From Mycobacterium sp. DL592 (GTDB lineage Bacteria > Actinomycetota > Actinomycetes > Mycobacteriales > Mycobacteriaceae): DNA of 64,000 nt. The position numbers and the translations under genes were made by a program. Every line of letters begins with the position of its first letter. Position 1 is the stretch's first letter. The stretch is from contig NZ_CP050192.1 in NCBI RefSeq assembly GCF_011694515.1, forward strand, positions 4,782,527-4,846,526, written 5' to 3'. Below, one piece after another: positions 44,234 through 53,562 of the stretch. Below the pieces are notes generated by a model. The model did no database searches and had not been told where the DNA came from. It saw only the letters and a program-made list of their open reading frames with translations.

Positions 44234-45861
44234 TGGGCCCGCTGTCGCGGCTGACGGCCGTCGCTGACGCCGTGACCACCCTGGCCAAGGCTGGGTTCCT
44301 CACCCCGATGCGCCCAGACCGCACCCTGCGGATGATGGCGGCAGCCCGCGACGAGGGCCTTTCCATCACAACGGGTTTCGCCACCACAGCGCAACGGTTC
44401 CCGGACCGGCCCGGCCTGATCGACGAACTCGGCACGCTGACGTGGCGTGAACTAGACGAGAATTCGCACGCCCTGGCCGCCGGCTTACACCCGCTGCCCG
44501 GCGGTACCCCCGAAGTGGTGGGGGTGATGTGCCGCAACCACCGCGGCTTCGTCGAGGCACTGGTGGCGGCGACCCGCATCGGCGCCGACGTGTTGCTGCT
44601 GAACACCGCGTTCGCCGGGCCCGCCCTGGCCGAGGTGGTCAATCGCGAACATGTCGACACCGTCATCTACGACGAGGAGTTCACCGCCTCAGTCGACCAG
44701 GCGCTGGCCGACCAGCCGAACGCACGGCGCATTCTGGCCTGGACCGACGATGCCACCGACTCGACCACCGTCGAGGCGCTCGTCGACTCGCACCGCGGCC
44801 GCCGCGCGCCGAAGGCCACCCGCAAGAGCAAGCTCATCCTGCTCACCTCAGGCACCACCGGAACTCCCAAGGGCGCCAAGCATTCCGGCGGAGGCGCGGG
44901 CAACCTCGTCGCGATCCTGCGGCGCACGCCGTGGCGGCTCGGCGAGACGACGGTCGTCGTCGCGCCGATGTTCCACGCCTGGGGTTTTTCCCAGCTGGTG
45001 TTCGCCTCGGCGATGGCGTGCACGGTGGTGACGCGACGCAAGTTCGACCCGGAAGCCACCCTGGCCCTCGTCGACCGGCACCAGGCGACCGGGCTGTGCG
45101 TGGTGCCGGTGATGTTCGACCGGATCATGGACCTGCCCGCCGAGGTGCTCGACCGCTACAGCGGACGCTCACTGCGCTTCGCCGCGTGCTCGGGGTCGCG
45201 GATGCGGCCCGACGTGGTCATCGCGTTCATGGACCGGTTCGGCGACGTCATCTACAACAACTACAACGCCACCGAGGCGGGCATGATCGCCACCGCCACC
45301 CCCGAAGACCTGCGCGCCGCGCCCGACACCGCGGGCCGGCCTGCCGTGGGCACCCAGATCCGGATCTACGACGAGGAGTTCCAGGAGGTGCCCGCAGGGA
45401 CTGTCGGGCGGATCTTCGTGAAGAACTCCACCCAGTTCGACGGCTATACCTCCGGCAACACCAAGGACTTTCACGACAGCTACATGTCGTCGGGAGACCT
45501 GGGCCGGATCGACGCGGCAGGCAGGCTGTTCGTCGTCGGACGCGACGACGAGATGATCGTCTCCGGCGGCGAGAACGTCTACCCCATCGAGGTCGAGAAG
45601 ACGCTGACCGCCCATCCCGATGTCGCCGAGGCGACCGTGCTGGGAGTCGACGACGAGAAGTACGGCCAGCGGCTCATCGCGTTCGTGGTGCTCGGCGGCG
45701 GCGGGGCCGTCACCTCCGACGACCTGAAAGCCCACGTCCGCGAGAACCTGGCCAACTACAAAGTCCCCCGCGACATCACCATCCTGACCGAGCTGCCGCG
45801 CGGCAGCACTGGCAAGATTCTGCGTAATGAACTCCTCGCCCGTATCACGCCTGATAACTGA
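44233..45861 (+). CDS. Long-chain fatty acyl-CoA/AMP ligase (FadD12-like)
   Basis: 542 residues, ANL superfamily. P-loop LLTSGTTGTPKGAKHSGGG, A5 motif YNNYNATEAGMIA, A7/A8 hinge SSGDLGRIDAAGRLFVVGRDDE, and the catalytic Lys in PRGSTGKILRNEL at the C-terminus. It activates fatty acids to acyl-CoA, presumably feeding the acyltransferase whose stop codon it overlaps. FadD12 identity rests on gene order and is inference. Confidence 0.92.
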   Translation: MGPLSRLTAVADAVTTLAKAGFLTPMRPDRTLRMMAAARDEGLSITTGFATTAQRFPDRPGLIDELGTLTWRELDENSHALAAGLHPLPGGTPEVVGVMCRNHRGFVEALVAATRIGADVLLLNTAFAGPALAEVVNREHVDTVIYDEEFTASVDQALADQPNARRILAWTDDATDSTTVEALVDSHRGRRAPKATRKSKLILLTSGTTGTPKGAKHSGGGAGNLVAILRRTPWRLGETTVVVAPMFHAWGFSQLVFASAMACTVVTRRKFDPEATLALVDRHQATGLCVVPVMFDRIMDLPAEVLDRYSGRSLRFAACSGSRMRPDVVIAFMDRFGDVIYNNYNATEAGMIATATPEDLRAAPDTAGRPAVGTQIRIYDEEFQEVPAGTVGRIFVKNSTQFDGYTSGNTKDFHDSYMSSGDLGRIDAAGRLFVVGRDDEMIVSGGENVYPIEVEKTLTAHPDVAEATVLGVDDEKYGQRLIAFVVLGGGGAVTSDDLKAHVRENLANYKVPRDITILTELPRGSTGKILRNELLARITPDN

Positions 45862-47110
45862 GCTGCGCCGGCCGCGGCCGCTGCTGCGGGCCGCCGTCGA
45901 ACTGGCCAACGCCGCCAACGGTTTCCGGCCGCTGGCCCGCCGGGGCTACCCCACCCTGGCGGTGTTCTGGGTGGGCTGGCCCACCTCGGAGCTGCCCGCG
46001 TTCTACGCCGCCGGATCGATGCTCGACGCGGTGCGCCGTGGTCTGCGCGGGGACTTCCGGGGCCGCCGCGGCCTGGTCGCGCTGGCGCTGACCGCGGCGT
46101 CGTGGGGATTCCTGGCGGCGATCCAGCACCGCAACCGCACCACACCGCGGCCGGTGCTGCGCAAGGCACTCGTCGACGGCCTCGGCGAGGACTTCGCCGA
46201 CGTACTCGACACCCTGCCGAGCACACCGTCGGCGTCGGGGCGGCCGACCGCCTGGCGCACCACATGGTCACGGCGCCAGTTCGTGGAGAAGACCAACATC
46301 GTCACCTACGGTCCGCACGGGCGGGCCAACCTGGCTGACGTGTGGCGCTGGCGCGACCTACCGCGCGACGGCAAGGCCCCGGTACTGCTCGAGGTGCCCG
46401 GCGGCGCGTGGGCCATCGGCTGGCGCCGGCCGCAGGCCTACCCGCTGATGAGCCACCTCGCCGACCGCGGCTGGATCTGTGTGGCGATGAACTATCGCGT
46501 CAGCCCCGCGCACAGCTGGCCCGATCACATCGTGGACGTCAAACGCGCGCTGGCCTGGGTCAAGGAGAACATCGCCGACTACGGCGGCGACCCGAACTTC
46601 GTTGCGATCACCGGTGGTTCGGCCGGCGGTCACCTGACCGCCCTGGCCGCGCTGACACCGAACGACCCCGAATACCAACCCGGCTTCGAAGACGCCGACA
46701 CCTCGGTGGTGGCCGCGGTGCCGGTGTACGGGCGCTACGACTGGTACACCACACACGGCAGCGGGCGACGGGAGTTCATCGGCTACCTGGAGCGGCTGGT
46801 GGTCAAGCGCCAGTTCACCCGCTTCCGCGACATCTACCTCGACGCCTCGCCGATCCGCCGGTTACGGCCCGACGCGCCGCCGTTCTTCATCCTGCACGGC
46901 GAGCACGACTCGCTGATCCCGGTCGTGGAGGCCCGGGAGTTCGTCGCGGGAATGCAGAAGGTGTCGCAGTCGCCGGTGCTCTACGCCGAACTGCCCGGCG
47001 CCCAACACGCTTTCGACATCTTCTCCTCGCCGCGGGCACACCAGTCGGCCGAGGCCGTCGGCCAGTTCCTGTCCTGGGTGTACGCCAGCCGGATGTCAAG
47101 GGAGGACTGA
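45827..47110 (+). CDS. Membrane-associated carboxylesterase/lipase (LipO/LipM-like)
   Basis: 427 residues. A hydrophobic N-terminal part (about 40-110) probably contacts the membrane. The C-terminal HSL-like alpha/beta hydrolase has the oxyanion region LLEVPGGAWAIGWR, nucleophile elbow GGSAGGH, acid in LHGEHDSLIPV and His in GAQHAFD. The ATG at 45827 overlaps the FadD end by 35 bases, so a later start is possible. Third gene of the acyltransferase-FadD-esterase operon. Confidence 0.87.
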   Translation: MNSSPVSRLITELRRPRPLLRAAVELANAANGFRPLARRGYPTLAVFWVGWPTSELPAFYAAGSMLDAVRRGLRGDFRGRRGLVALALTAASWGFLAAIQHRNRTTPRPVLRKALVDGLGEDFADVLDTLPSTPSASGRPTAWRTTWSRRQFVEKTNIVTYGPHGRANLADVWRWRDLPRDGKAPVLLEVPGGAWAIGWRRPQAYPLMSHLADRGWICVAMNYRVSPAHSWPDHIVDVKRALAWVKENIADYGGDPNFVAITGGSAGGHLTALAALTPNDPEYQPGFEDADTSVVAAVPVYGRYDWYTTHGSGRREFIGYLERLVVKRQFTRFRDIYLDASPIRRLRPDAPPFFILHGEHDSLIPVVEAREFVAGMQKVSQSPVLYAELPGAQHAFDIFSSPRAHQSAEAVGQFLSWVYASRMSRED

Positions 47111-47114
47111 GCTC

Positions 47115-48029
47115 ATGCGCCGACCTCTCCGCCGGGTACGGGACCTCGGCGTGCGCAGGCTGGTGATCGCTCTGATTGCCTTGGGCGCCGTGATCGCCGC
47201 GAGCGTCGGCGGCTATCTCGCCAGCAGTCACACCACCGACAACGCCACTTATTTCGGGGACGTGGACAACCCGAATCGCGTCAACGTCACCGTGTGGATA
47301 ACGAAAGTCGACGCGGTGACACAAGCGCTTTCGGTTTCCGTTATCGACATCGTCCCGAGTGGGTCCCTGGCCGACGCGAGCGGCAACTTCGCCGAGGACA
47401 CCACCATCGGAACCGCCGCGATCGGCAACTGGCGTGCCGACATCAAAGCCGGCGATTCCGCCCCTGACATCGAACAGCGCGTCACCATCGACGGCGCCAT
47501 CACCGACTACCCGTTCGACCGCTATACGGGCCGCCTCGAGGTACACGCCGTAAACGCAGCGGGCGCCGAACTGCCGGTCGCCCTCACGGTTGTGAACACC
47601 GATCCATTCTTCGGCATCAGATCCGCACCGGGCCCGTACTTCAAGAGCACAACGACCGGCGGGGTGGCGGTCGACCTCGGCATCTACCGCAGCACGCCCA
47701 CCCTGGTCTTCGCGGTGTTCGTCATGGTGCTGATGCTGGGCCTGGCAGTCGCCGCTGCGGTGGCGAGTTACTACGTGCTGCATTGGAGACGTGGGCTCAT
47801 CTTCCCCGCGTGTTCGATGATGGCCGCCATCCTGTTCGCGCTGATTCCGCTGCGCAATGCCGTGCCAGGCAACCCACCGATCGGGTCGATCATCGACTTC
47901 GGCTCGTTCTTCATCGCCGAGGCCGTCATCTCCATCTCGTTGATCTCAGGCATACTCATGGGCTTCCGCCACCAGTTGGCCATCGAACGCGCCGAGAACT
48001 CCGACGACGAATCGGTCGAGCAGACCTAA
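47115..48029 (+). CDS. DUF4436 membrane protein
   Basis: 304 residues. An N-terminal helix (about 15-37) is followed by an extracytoplasmic beta-rich domain (about 45-190, DYPFDRYTGRLEVHA in the middle) and three C-terminal helices (about 197-222, 230-250, 260-283), then an acidic tail. This matches DUF4436, common in mycobacteria and without known function. GGGAGG precedes the ATG and only four bases separate it from the esterase stop, so it belongs to that operon. Its end overlaps the convergent WS/DGAT gene by four bases. Confidence 0.85.
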   Translation: MRRPLRRVRDLGVRRLVIALIALGAVIAASVGGYLASSHTTDNATYFGDVDNPNRVNVTVWITKVDAVTQALSVSVIDIVPSGSLADASGNFAEDTTIGTAAIGNWRADIKAGDSAPDIEQRVTIDGAITDYPFDRYTGRLEVHAVNAAGAELPVALTVVNTDPFFGIRSAPGPYFKSTTTGGVAVDLGIYRSTPTLVFAVFVMVLMLGLAVAAAVASYYVLHWRRGLIFPACSMMAAILFALIPLRNAVPGNPPIGSIIDFGSFFIAEAVISISLISGILMGFRHQLAIERAENSDDESVEQT

Positions 48030-49456
48030 GCCTGTGCGGTTGCCTGGGCCATCGCCGTCTCGACGACTGTGAGTTCGGCGGAAAGCCCTGCCGCCGAGCG
48101 GATTTCAGCGAATGCCGTAAGCATGGCGTCGGTGACCTCGTGCGGATCGTCGACGGTGGCGCCGTCGGTGAGCACCGAGATGTTGAGCTGGTCGACGTAG
48201 CTCCACACGGTGATGTTGAGTCCGCTGCCCGCGGTCAACGGGCCCACCGAATAGATCTCGGTGACCTGTGCACCGCCGACCCGGCCGCGCTGGCGCGGGC
48301 CCGGCACGTTGGAGATCGGCAGGTTCATCACCTTGTTCTGGCCGTCCTTGGCCGACAACCACTTGAACAGCGCCTGGGCGGGCGCGGGCGGCAGATAGGC
48401 CGACCACCGGCTGATCAGTTCCGGCCCGACGAGATGGTGGCCCTCCTTGGCCAGCACCGCGGCGTCGTGGGTCTGCCGCACCCGCTCCAGCGGGTCGGCG
48501 ACCTCAACCGGTAGCGCCACCATCATGCCGGTGAAGTAGTTGCCCGACACCCGGTCCGGGTCGAAGTTGAAACTCACCGGCACCGAGGCCAGCAGCGGAT
48601 GGTCGGCGACCCCGTCGTACCGCAGCAGCAGGCTGCGCAGTGCGCCCGCGGCGGTGGCCAGCACGATGTCGTTGAGCGTCACCCCCAGATGCTTACTGGT
48701 CTCCTTGACGTCGGCGAGCGCCAACGTTGCTGTGGCGAAACGGCGTTCGGGCGTGAGCACATGGTTGAGGAACGACGGCGGCGGGGTGAACGGCATGGTC
48801 AGTTCCGGTGACAGCTTGCGTGCACTGCGACGCACCCGGGCCAGGCCGTCGGCGGTGTACTTCACCGTGGCCGGCACCCGGGCGATCTGGCGCATATGGT
48901 CGGCGAAGGCCGACCGGATCAGCTCACCGCGAGTGGGGGCCGGGTCGGTCCGGTAGTCCTGGTCGGGATCGGGACCCTCCTGCAGATCCATGCCCCGCGC
49001 CATCAGGTTGCCCGAGGCGACACCGTCGGCCAGCGCGTGATGGATCTTGCCGACCACCGCGATTCGGCCGTTGGCCAGACCTTCGACGAAGTACATCTCC
49101 CACAGCGGGCGGGTGCGGTCCAAGGGTGTGCTGGCGATCTGGCCGATGGCCTCGTCGAGCTCGCGGCGACCGCCCGGCTGGGCCACCCGCCATCCCCGGA
49201 TGTGGTAGTCGAGGTCGACGTCGCAGTTCTCCCGCCACATCGGGTGGTGGAACTTCAGCGGAATATCCACCAGCTCATAGCGGAACGGGTCGAGTTTGTA
49301 GAGCCGGCCCCGCAGCACCTGGCGGAACTCCTCGACTCCGAACGTCCGACCGCCGAGGTCCTCGAGCTCGATCACCGCCACCTTGAGGGTGTGCATGTGA
49401 ACGTTGGGCGCCTCGCTGTACAACAGCACCGCGTCCCAGCCGCTGAGTCTCTTCAC
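48026..49456 (-). CDS. WS/DGAT family acyltransferase (Rv0221-like triacylglycerol/wax synthase)
   Basis: 476 residues. The catalytic motif HHALADG (139-145) in VGKIHHALADGVASG and the C-terminal NLPISNVPGPRQR are family-defining. It transfers an acyl group from acyl-CoA to diacylglycerol or a fatty alcohol. I chose the GTG at 49456 because GGGAGG is six bases upstream; an ATG five codons earlier lacks a site. It is 40 bases after lipC on the same strand, the Rv0220-Rv0221 order of M. tuberculosis. Confidence 0.93.
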   Translation of the reverse strand: MKRLSGWDAVLLYSEAPNVHMHTLKVAVIELEDLGGRTFGVEEFRQVLRGRLYKLDPFRYELVDIPLKFHHPMWRENCDVDLDYHIRGWRVAQPGGRRELDEAIGQIASTPLDRTRPLWEMYFVEGLANGRIAVVGKIHHALADGVASGNLMARGMDLQEGPDPDQDYRTDPAPTRGELIRSAFADHMRQIARVPATVKYTADGLARVRRSARKLSPELTMPFTPPPSFLNHVLTPERRFATATLALADVKETSKHLGVTLNDIVLATAAGALRSLLLRYDGVADHPLLASVPVSFNFDPDRVSGNYFTGMMVALPVEVADPLERVRQTHDAAVLAKEGHHLVGPELISRWSAYLPPAPAQALFKWLSAKDGQNKVMNLPISNVPGPRQRGRVGGAQVTEIYSVGPLTAGSGLNITVWSYVDQLNISVLTDGATVDDPHEVTDAMLTAFAEIRSAAGLSAELTVVETAMAQATAQA

Positions 49457-49496
49457 CGCTGCACCTCCCACTCGGGACCATACAATCGGCGACCGC

Positions 49497-50693
49497 TCAG
49501 ATGACCTCTTTGGCCGACATCAGGGCGCGGTCGCGGTGAACCTGATTAAGGAACAGTCCGATAGCGGTGGCCGCCGAGCCGGTGCGGGCACCGTCGATCA
49601 TGTCGAAACCGTGTCCGGCACCGGGCAATTCGACATAACCGACCGGGGATCGCGACACCGTCTTGAGTTCGTCGACGAAACCGCGGGCCTGCTCGACGGG
49701 TATCACGCTGTCGGCCGAACCGTGGACCACCAGGAACGGCGGAGCTTCGGGATGAATACGCGCGATCGGCGAAGCCTTGCGGAACACCTCGCCGTGACGG
49801 TCCTGACGCTTGCTGACCACGACGCGTTCGAGGAAGTCGACGAACCGGTCCCGCTCCTCGGTGGACCGGTCCTCCCAGTCGTAGCGGCCGTAGATGCCCA
49901 CGACGGCGTCGACGGAGGTGTCCGAGCCTTCGGGCAGATGCTCCTGGAACTCCGGGTCGTCGATGGTCAGGCCGGCCAGCGCGGCCAGATGCCCACCCGC
50001 CGACGCACCCGCGACTGCGACGAAATCCCGGTCACCGCCGAAGCGGTCGACGTTGGCGCGCGCCCAGGCGATCGCCGTCTTCACGTCGTGGATGTGGTTG
50101 GGCCACCGGTGATGTGGGGCGACCCGGTAGTCGATCGACAGGCACACCCACCCCTGGGCGGCCAGGTGCGACATCAGCGCGTAGCCCTGCAGCATGCGGG
50201 TGCCCAGCACCCACGCCCCGCCGGGGATGAACAGCAGCACCGGGGCGGGCTCGGCGGGCAGATACCTGCGGCGCCAGACGTCGAGTCGCTGGGTGGGGTG
50301 GTTGCCGTAGCGCACCGAGGACCGGTAGAGGTGGCGGCGGTGTTCGAAGGCTTTCCACAGCGGCGGCATCCGGTCCGGGGCCGGCCAGTCGATCTGCAGA
50401 TGCTCGGGGGCCACCACACCGCGCAACGCGGCATCGGAGACCTCGTGGGTGCTTTCCCGATCCGTCTTGCGAACCTGCCCGGCTCCCGGGCTCAGCCAGG
50501 ACCGCGCAGCCGAACCCATGAAGTCGGGAATGTGGCGGTAGCCCCACACACTCATCGCGGTCGCGGCGCCGAGCGGTTCGAGGTGGCGTCCGATCACCGG
50601 CAGCTGAGCCGAGGCCACACTCATCGCCAGCGCATAGTCAGCGGGCCCGGCGTCGAGCATCCAACGCAGTCGGTCCCACGGTCGTGCCGTCAT
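49497..50693 (-). CDS. lipC: Esterase/lipase LipC
   Basis: 398 residues, HSL-type alpha/beta hydrolase. Oxyanion region LFIPGGAWVLGTR, nucleophile elbow GASAGGHLAA, acid in VHGSADSVIPVEQ and His in GAGHGFD. The N-terminal 120 residues include a hydrophobic stretch but no cleavable signal. LipC of M. tuberculosis (Rv0220) is a surface-associated esterase of medium-chain substrates. Co-transcribed with the WS/DGAT gene, pairing synthesis and hydrolysis of neutral lipid esters. Confidence 0.9.
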   Translation of the reverse strand: MTARPWDRLRWMLDAGPADYALAMSVASAQLPVIGRHLEPLGAATAMSVWGYRHIPDFMGSAARSWLSPGAGQVRKTDRESTHEVSDAALRGVVAPEHLQIDWPAPDRMPPLWKAFEHRRHLYRSSVRYGNHPTQRLDVWRRRYLPAEPAPVLLFIPGGAWVLGTRMLQGYALMSHLAAQGWVCLSIDYRVAPHHRWPNHIHDVKTAIAWARANVDRFGGDRDFVAVAGASAGGHLAALAGLTIDDPEFQEHLPEGSDTSVDAVVGIYGRYDWEDRSTEERDRFVDFLERVVVSKRQDRHGEVFRKASPIARIHPEAPPFLVVHGSADSVIPVEQARGFVDELKTVSRSPVGYVELPGAGHGFDMIDGARTGSAATAIGLFLNQVHRDRALMSAKEVI

Positions 50694-50895
50694 TGCGCGA
50701 GCGTACCCTGCCGAGCGAGGGCGGAAACGACAATCTCACCGGATCGGGTGATCTTTGCTGCGCAGGGTGCGCAAACCGCCAGGCCCGCCTGATCCCTTGA
50801 CTTACCGCCGGACACGAAGTTTGCCGTGATCGGGTAACGAGGCCTGCCGACAGCCACGCTGACCTAGACTTCGGCTGACCCTCAGGAGGCCCGCA

Positions 50896-52530
50896 ATGTC
50901 TACTGCAGCCGATGCCATCTACACCGGTGGCGCCATCGTCACCATCGACGACGCCAACCCCACCGCGCAGGCGCTGGCGGTGCGCGCTGGTCGTATCACC
51001 GCGGTCGGGACTCGCGACGAAGTCCTGGCCCAGCGGGGCCCGGGCACCCGGATGGTGGATCTGGACGGGGCGACGCTGCTGCCCGGCTTCCTGGATCCGC
51101 ACAGCCACTACATCAATTCGCTGACCGTCGCCAACCAGGTCAACGTATTCGCACCACCCGCCGGCCCCGGCGCCGACGTCGGCGCAATCGTCGCCGCCCT
51201 CAAGGCTTTTCGGGATGCGCAGCAGATCCCGCCGGGCGAGATGATCGTCGCCTATGGCTATGACGACACCCTAATGCCGGGCGGGCGAACGCTGCACAAA
51301 GAGGACCTCGACGCCGATTTCGGAGACAATCCGGTGCTCGTCGGGCATGTCTCCATGCACGGCGCGGTGCTGAACTCCGCGGCGATGCGGCAGTTCGGCA
51401 TCACCGCGGCGACCCCGACACCGCCCGGCGGCATCATCGTCCGCAAGGAGGGTTCCACCGAACCCGACGGCCTGGTGATGGAGACCGCCTTCCTACCCAT
51501 CTTCGCCGCGATGCCCAAACCCACGCACTCACAGGAGATCGCCTGGAGCCGGGCCGGCCAGATGCTCTACGCCGCGGCGGGCATCACCACCGCGCACGAG
51601 GGCGCCACCCACGCCGCCGACGTGGAGTTGATCTACCGTGCGGCCGCCGGCGGGGCGAACTTGATCGACGTCGTGGCCTACCCGTTCATCCTCGAACTCG
51701 ACGAGGTACTGGCGCAGCATCCGCCGCAGGAGTTCGGCAGCTACCGCAATCGGGTCAAGCTCGGCGGGGTGAAGGTCACCCTCGACGGCTCCCCGCAGGG
51801 CCGCACCGCCTACTTCACCACGCCGTACCTGGTCGAGGGCCCCGACGGCCAGCACAACTGGTGCGGCGAACTGGGCTTCTCCCAGGACGTCGTCAACGGC
51901 TGGTTCAAGCAGGTGTACGACCTCGGGCTGCCGCTGGACATCCACGCCAACGGCGATGCCGCCATCGACGTCGCACTGGCCGCCCACGAGTTCGCCGCGG
52001 CCGACGATCTGGGCGCCGACCGGCTGACGGTGATGGTGCACTCCCAGTTCGTGCGGCCCGACCAGCTGCAGCGCTACGTCGACTACAAGATCCTGCCGTC
52101 GTTCTTCACCCCGCACGCCTTCTACTTCGGCGACGCCCACGTGCAGTTGCGGGGTAAGACGCAGGCCGACTTCCTCTCGCCGATGCGGGCGGCGATCGAC
52201 CTCGGGCTGCGTCCGACCAATCACACCGACTTCGTGGTGACGCCGCTGGATCAGATGTTCGTGGTGTGGACGGCCGTCAATCGGGTCTCGCGCAGCGGGG
52301 CGGTCATCGGCGCCGACCAGCGGGTGACCCCGCTCGAGGCACTCAAGGCGATCACGATCAACGCTGCGCGCCAGTACCGCGAGGACGACCTCAAGGGCTC
52401 ACTGGAGGTCGGCAAGCTCGCCGATCTCGTTGTGCTGGATGGCAATCCACTGACCGTGGACCCGATGGCCATCAAGGACATCAGCGTGGTCGAGACCATC
52501 AAGGAAGGCCAGACCATCTACCACGCCTAA
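50896..52530 (+). CDS. YtcJ-like metal-dependent amidohydrolase
   Basis: 544 residues. The amidohydrolase-3 signature is complete: metal His pair in LLPGFLDPHSHYI, the central DIHANGDAAIDVAL, MVHSQFVRPDQL and the terminal LEVGKLADLVVLDGNPL. AGGAGG lies seven bases before the ATG and a -10-like TAGACT near 50866. Family members cleave N-formyl/N-acyl or imide-like bonds, with substrates rarely known. Rv0552 is a relative in M. tuberculosis. Its end overlaps the convergent dehydrogenase by four bases; the 202 bases upstream hold no gene. Confidence 0.88.
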   Translation: MSTAADAIYTGGAIVTIDDANPTAQALAVRAGRITAVGTRDEVLAQRGPGTRMVDLDGATLLPGFLDPHSHYINSLTVANQVNVFAPPAGPGADVGAIVAALKAFRDAQQIPPGEMIVAYGYDDTLMPGGRTLHKEDLDADFGDNPVLVGHVSMHGAVLNSAAMRQFGITAATPTPPGGIIVRKEGSTEPDGLVMETAFLPIFAAMPKPTHSQEIAWSRAGQMLYAAAGITTAHEGATHAADVELIYRAAAGGANLIDVVAYPFILELDEVLAQHPPQEFGSYRNRVKLGGVKVTLDGSPQGRTAYFTTPYLVEGPDGQHNWCGELGFSQDVVNGWFKQVYDLGLPLDIHANGDAAIDVALAAHEFAAADDLGADRLTVMVHSQFVRPDQLQRYVDYKILPSFFTPHAFYFGDAHVQLRGKTQADFLSPMRAAIDLGLRPTNHTDFVVTPLDQMFVVWTAVNRVSRSGAVIGADQRVTPLEALKAITINAARQYREDDLKGSLEVGKLADLVVLDGNPLTVDPMAIKDISVVETIKEGQTIYHA

Positions 52531-53552
52531 GGAGTGAGCAGCACCTTCACATGCTCACCTGATCGCGACGCGACGGCGGCATACCCGTCGGCGGCCTGGT
52601 CCAGCGACAGCCGGGTGGTGAAGATCCCCTCGACGTCCAGGCGCCCGTTCTGCAGCAGCGGGATCAGCTCGGGCCAGGTCTGCTGCACCGGTGCGGTAGT
52701 CCAGCGCACAGTCAGCCCACGCACCAGGGAGGCCAACGCCGGGAACGGATACGGGTTGAGGTTGTGCACGCCGATCACCGACACGGTACCGCCGGCGCGC
52801 ACCGTCGCGATCGAGTCGTCGAGCGAGGTGTCGCTGGCGACGGCGTCGATGACCGAGTCGGCGCCGAGGCCTCCGGTGGCCTCCATGACCGCCGACAGCG
52901 CGGGCGGCGGCAGCGGAATCGCCCCCAGAGCGGCCGCCCTGTCGCGGCGGGCCTCGACCGGATCGACGGCGAAAACCCTTGCTGCACCATGGAACAACGC
53001 GCCACGCACAGCGCACAGGCCGACTGCGCCCAGGCCGACCACGACGGCGGTGCCGCCGAGCGGGATGTCGGCCCGCTTGGCGCCCGCCCACCCGGTGGCC
53101 AGGTTGTCGGTGAGCAGCAGCGCCTGCTCGGTGGAGATGCCTTCGGGAATCCGCAGCAGCTGGAAGTCCGCCGCCGGGACGGCCAGCAGTTCGGCTTGAG
53201 CTCCCCCGAGACCACCCGAGCCGAAGATCTGCGGGCCCGACACACACCGGGTGGGATCCTTGGTGGCACAGCCGATGCAGGCCCCGCAGCCGGCGACCGA
53301 GGAGATCAGCACCTGGTCGCCGACGCGCACGGTCCGCACATCCGGACCGGCCTCGACCACGGTGCCGACGGCCTCGTGGCCGAGCGACACCGGCGCGAAC
53401 AGCGGGTAGTCGCCCTCGTAGAAGTGCAGGTCCGAGCCGCAGATCGCGGTCGCACTGATCTGGACGACAGCGCCGTCGGGGCCGGGCAGGACGGGGTCGG
53501 GCCAGGTGTCGACCCGAACCGACCCCGGAGTGTCGATGAGCACCGCGCGCAT
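52527..53552 (-). CDS. Zinc-dependent alcohol dehydrogenase (MDR family)
   Basis: 341 residues. Catalytic Zn ligands in ICGSDLHFYEGD and LGHEAVG. Structural Zn Cys cluster CGACIGC-x8-C. Rossmann motif VVGLGAVGLCAVRGA. The ATG at 53552 has GGGAG seven bases upstream and lies 10 bases after the monooxygenase stop, so the two are an operon. An alcohol dehydrogenase supplying ketones to, or oxidising alcohols released after, a Baeyer-Villiger oxygenase is a common pairing. Confidence 0.92.
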   Translation of the reverse strand: MRAVLIDTPGSVRVDTWPDPVLPGPDGAVVQISATAICGSDLHFYEGDYPLFAPVSLGHEAVGTVVEAGPDVRTVRVGDQVLISSVAGCGACIGCATKDPTRCVSGPQIFGSGGLGGAQAELLAVPAADFQLLRIPEGISTEQALLLTDNLATGWAGAKRADIPLGGTAVVVGLGAVGLCAVRGALFHGAARVFAVDPVEARRDRAAALGAIPLPPPALSAVMEATGGLGADSVIDAVASDTSLDDSIATVRAGGTVSVIGVHNLNPYPFPALASLVRGLTVRWTTAPVQQTWPELIPLLQNGRLDVEGIFTTRLSLDQAADGYAAVASRSGEHVKVLLTP

Positions 53553-53562
53553 TTCAGGCTCC

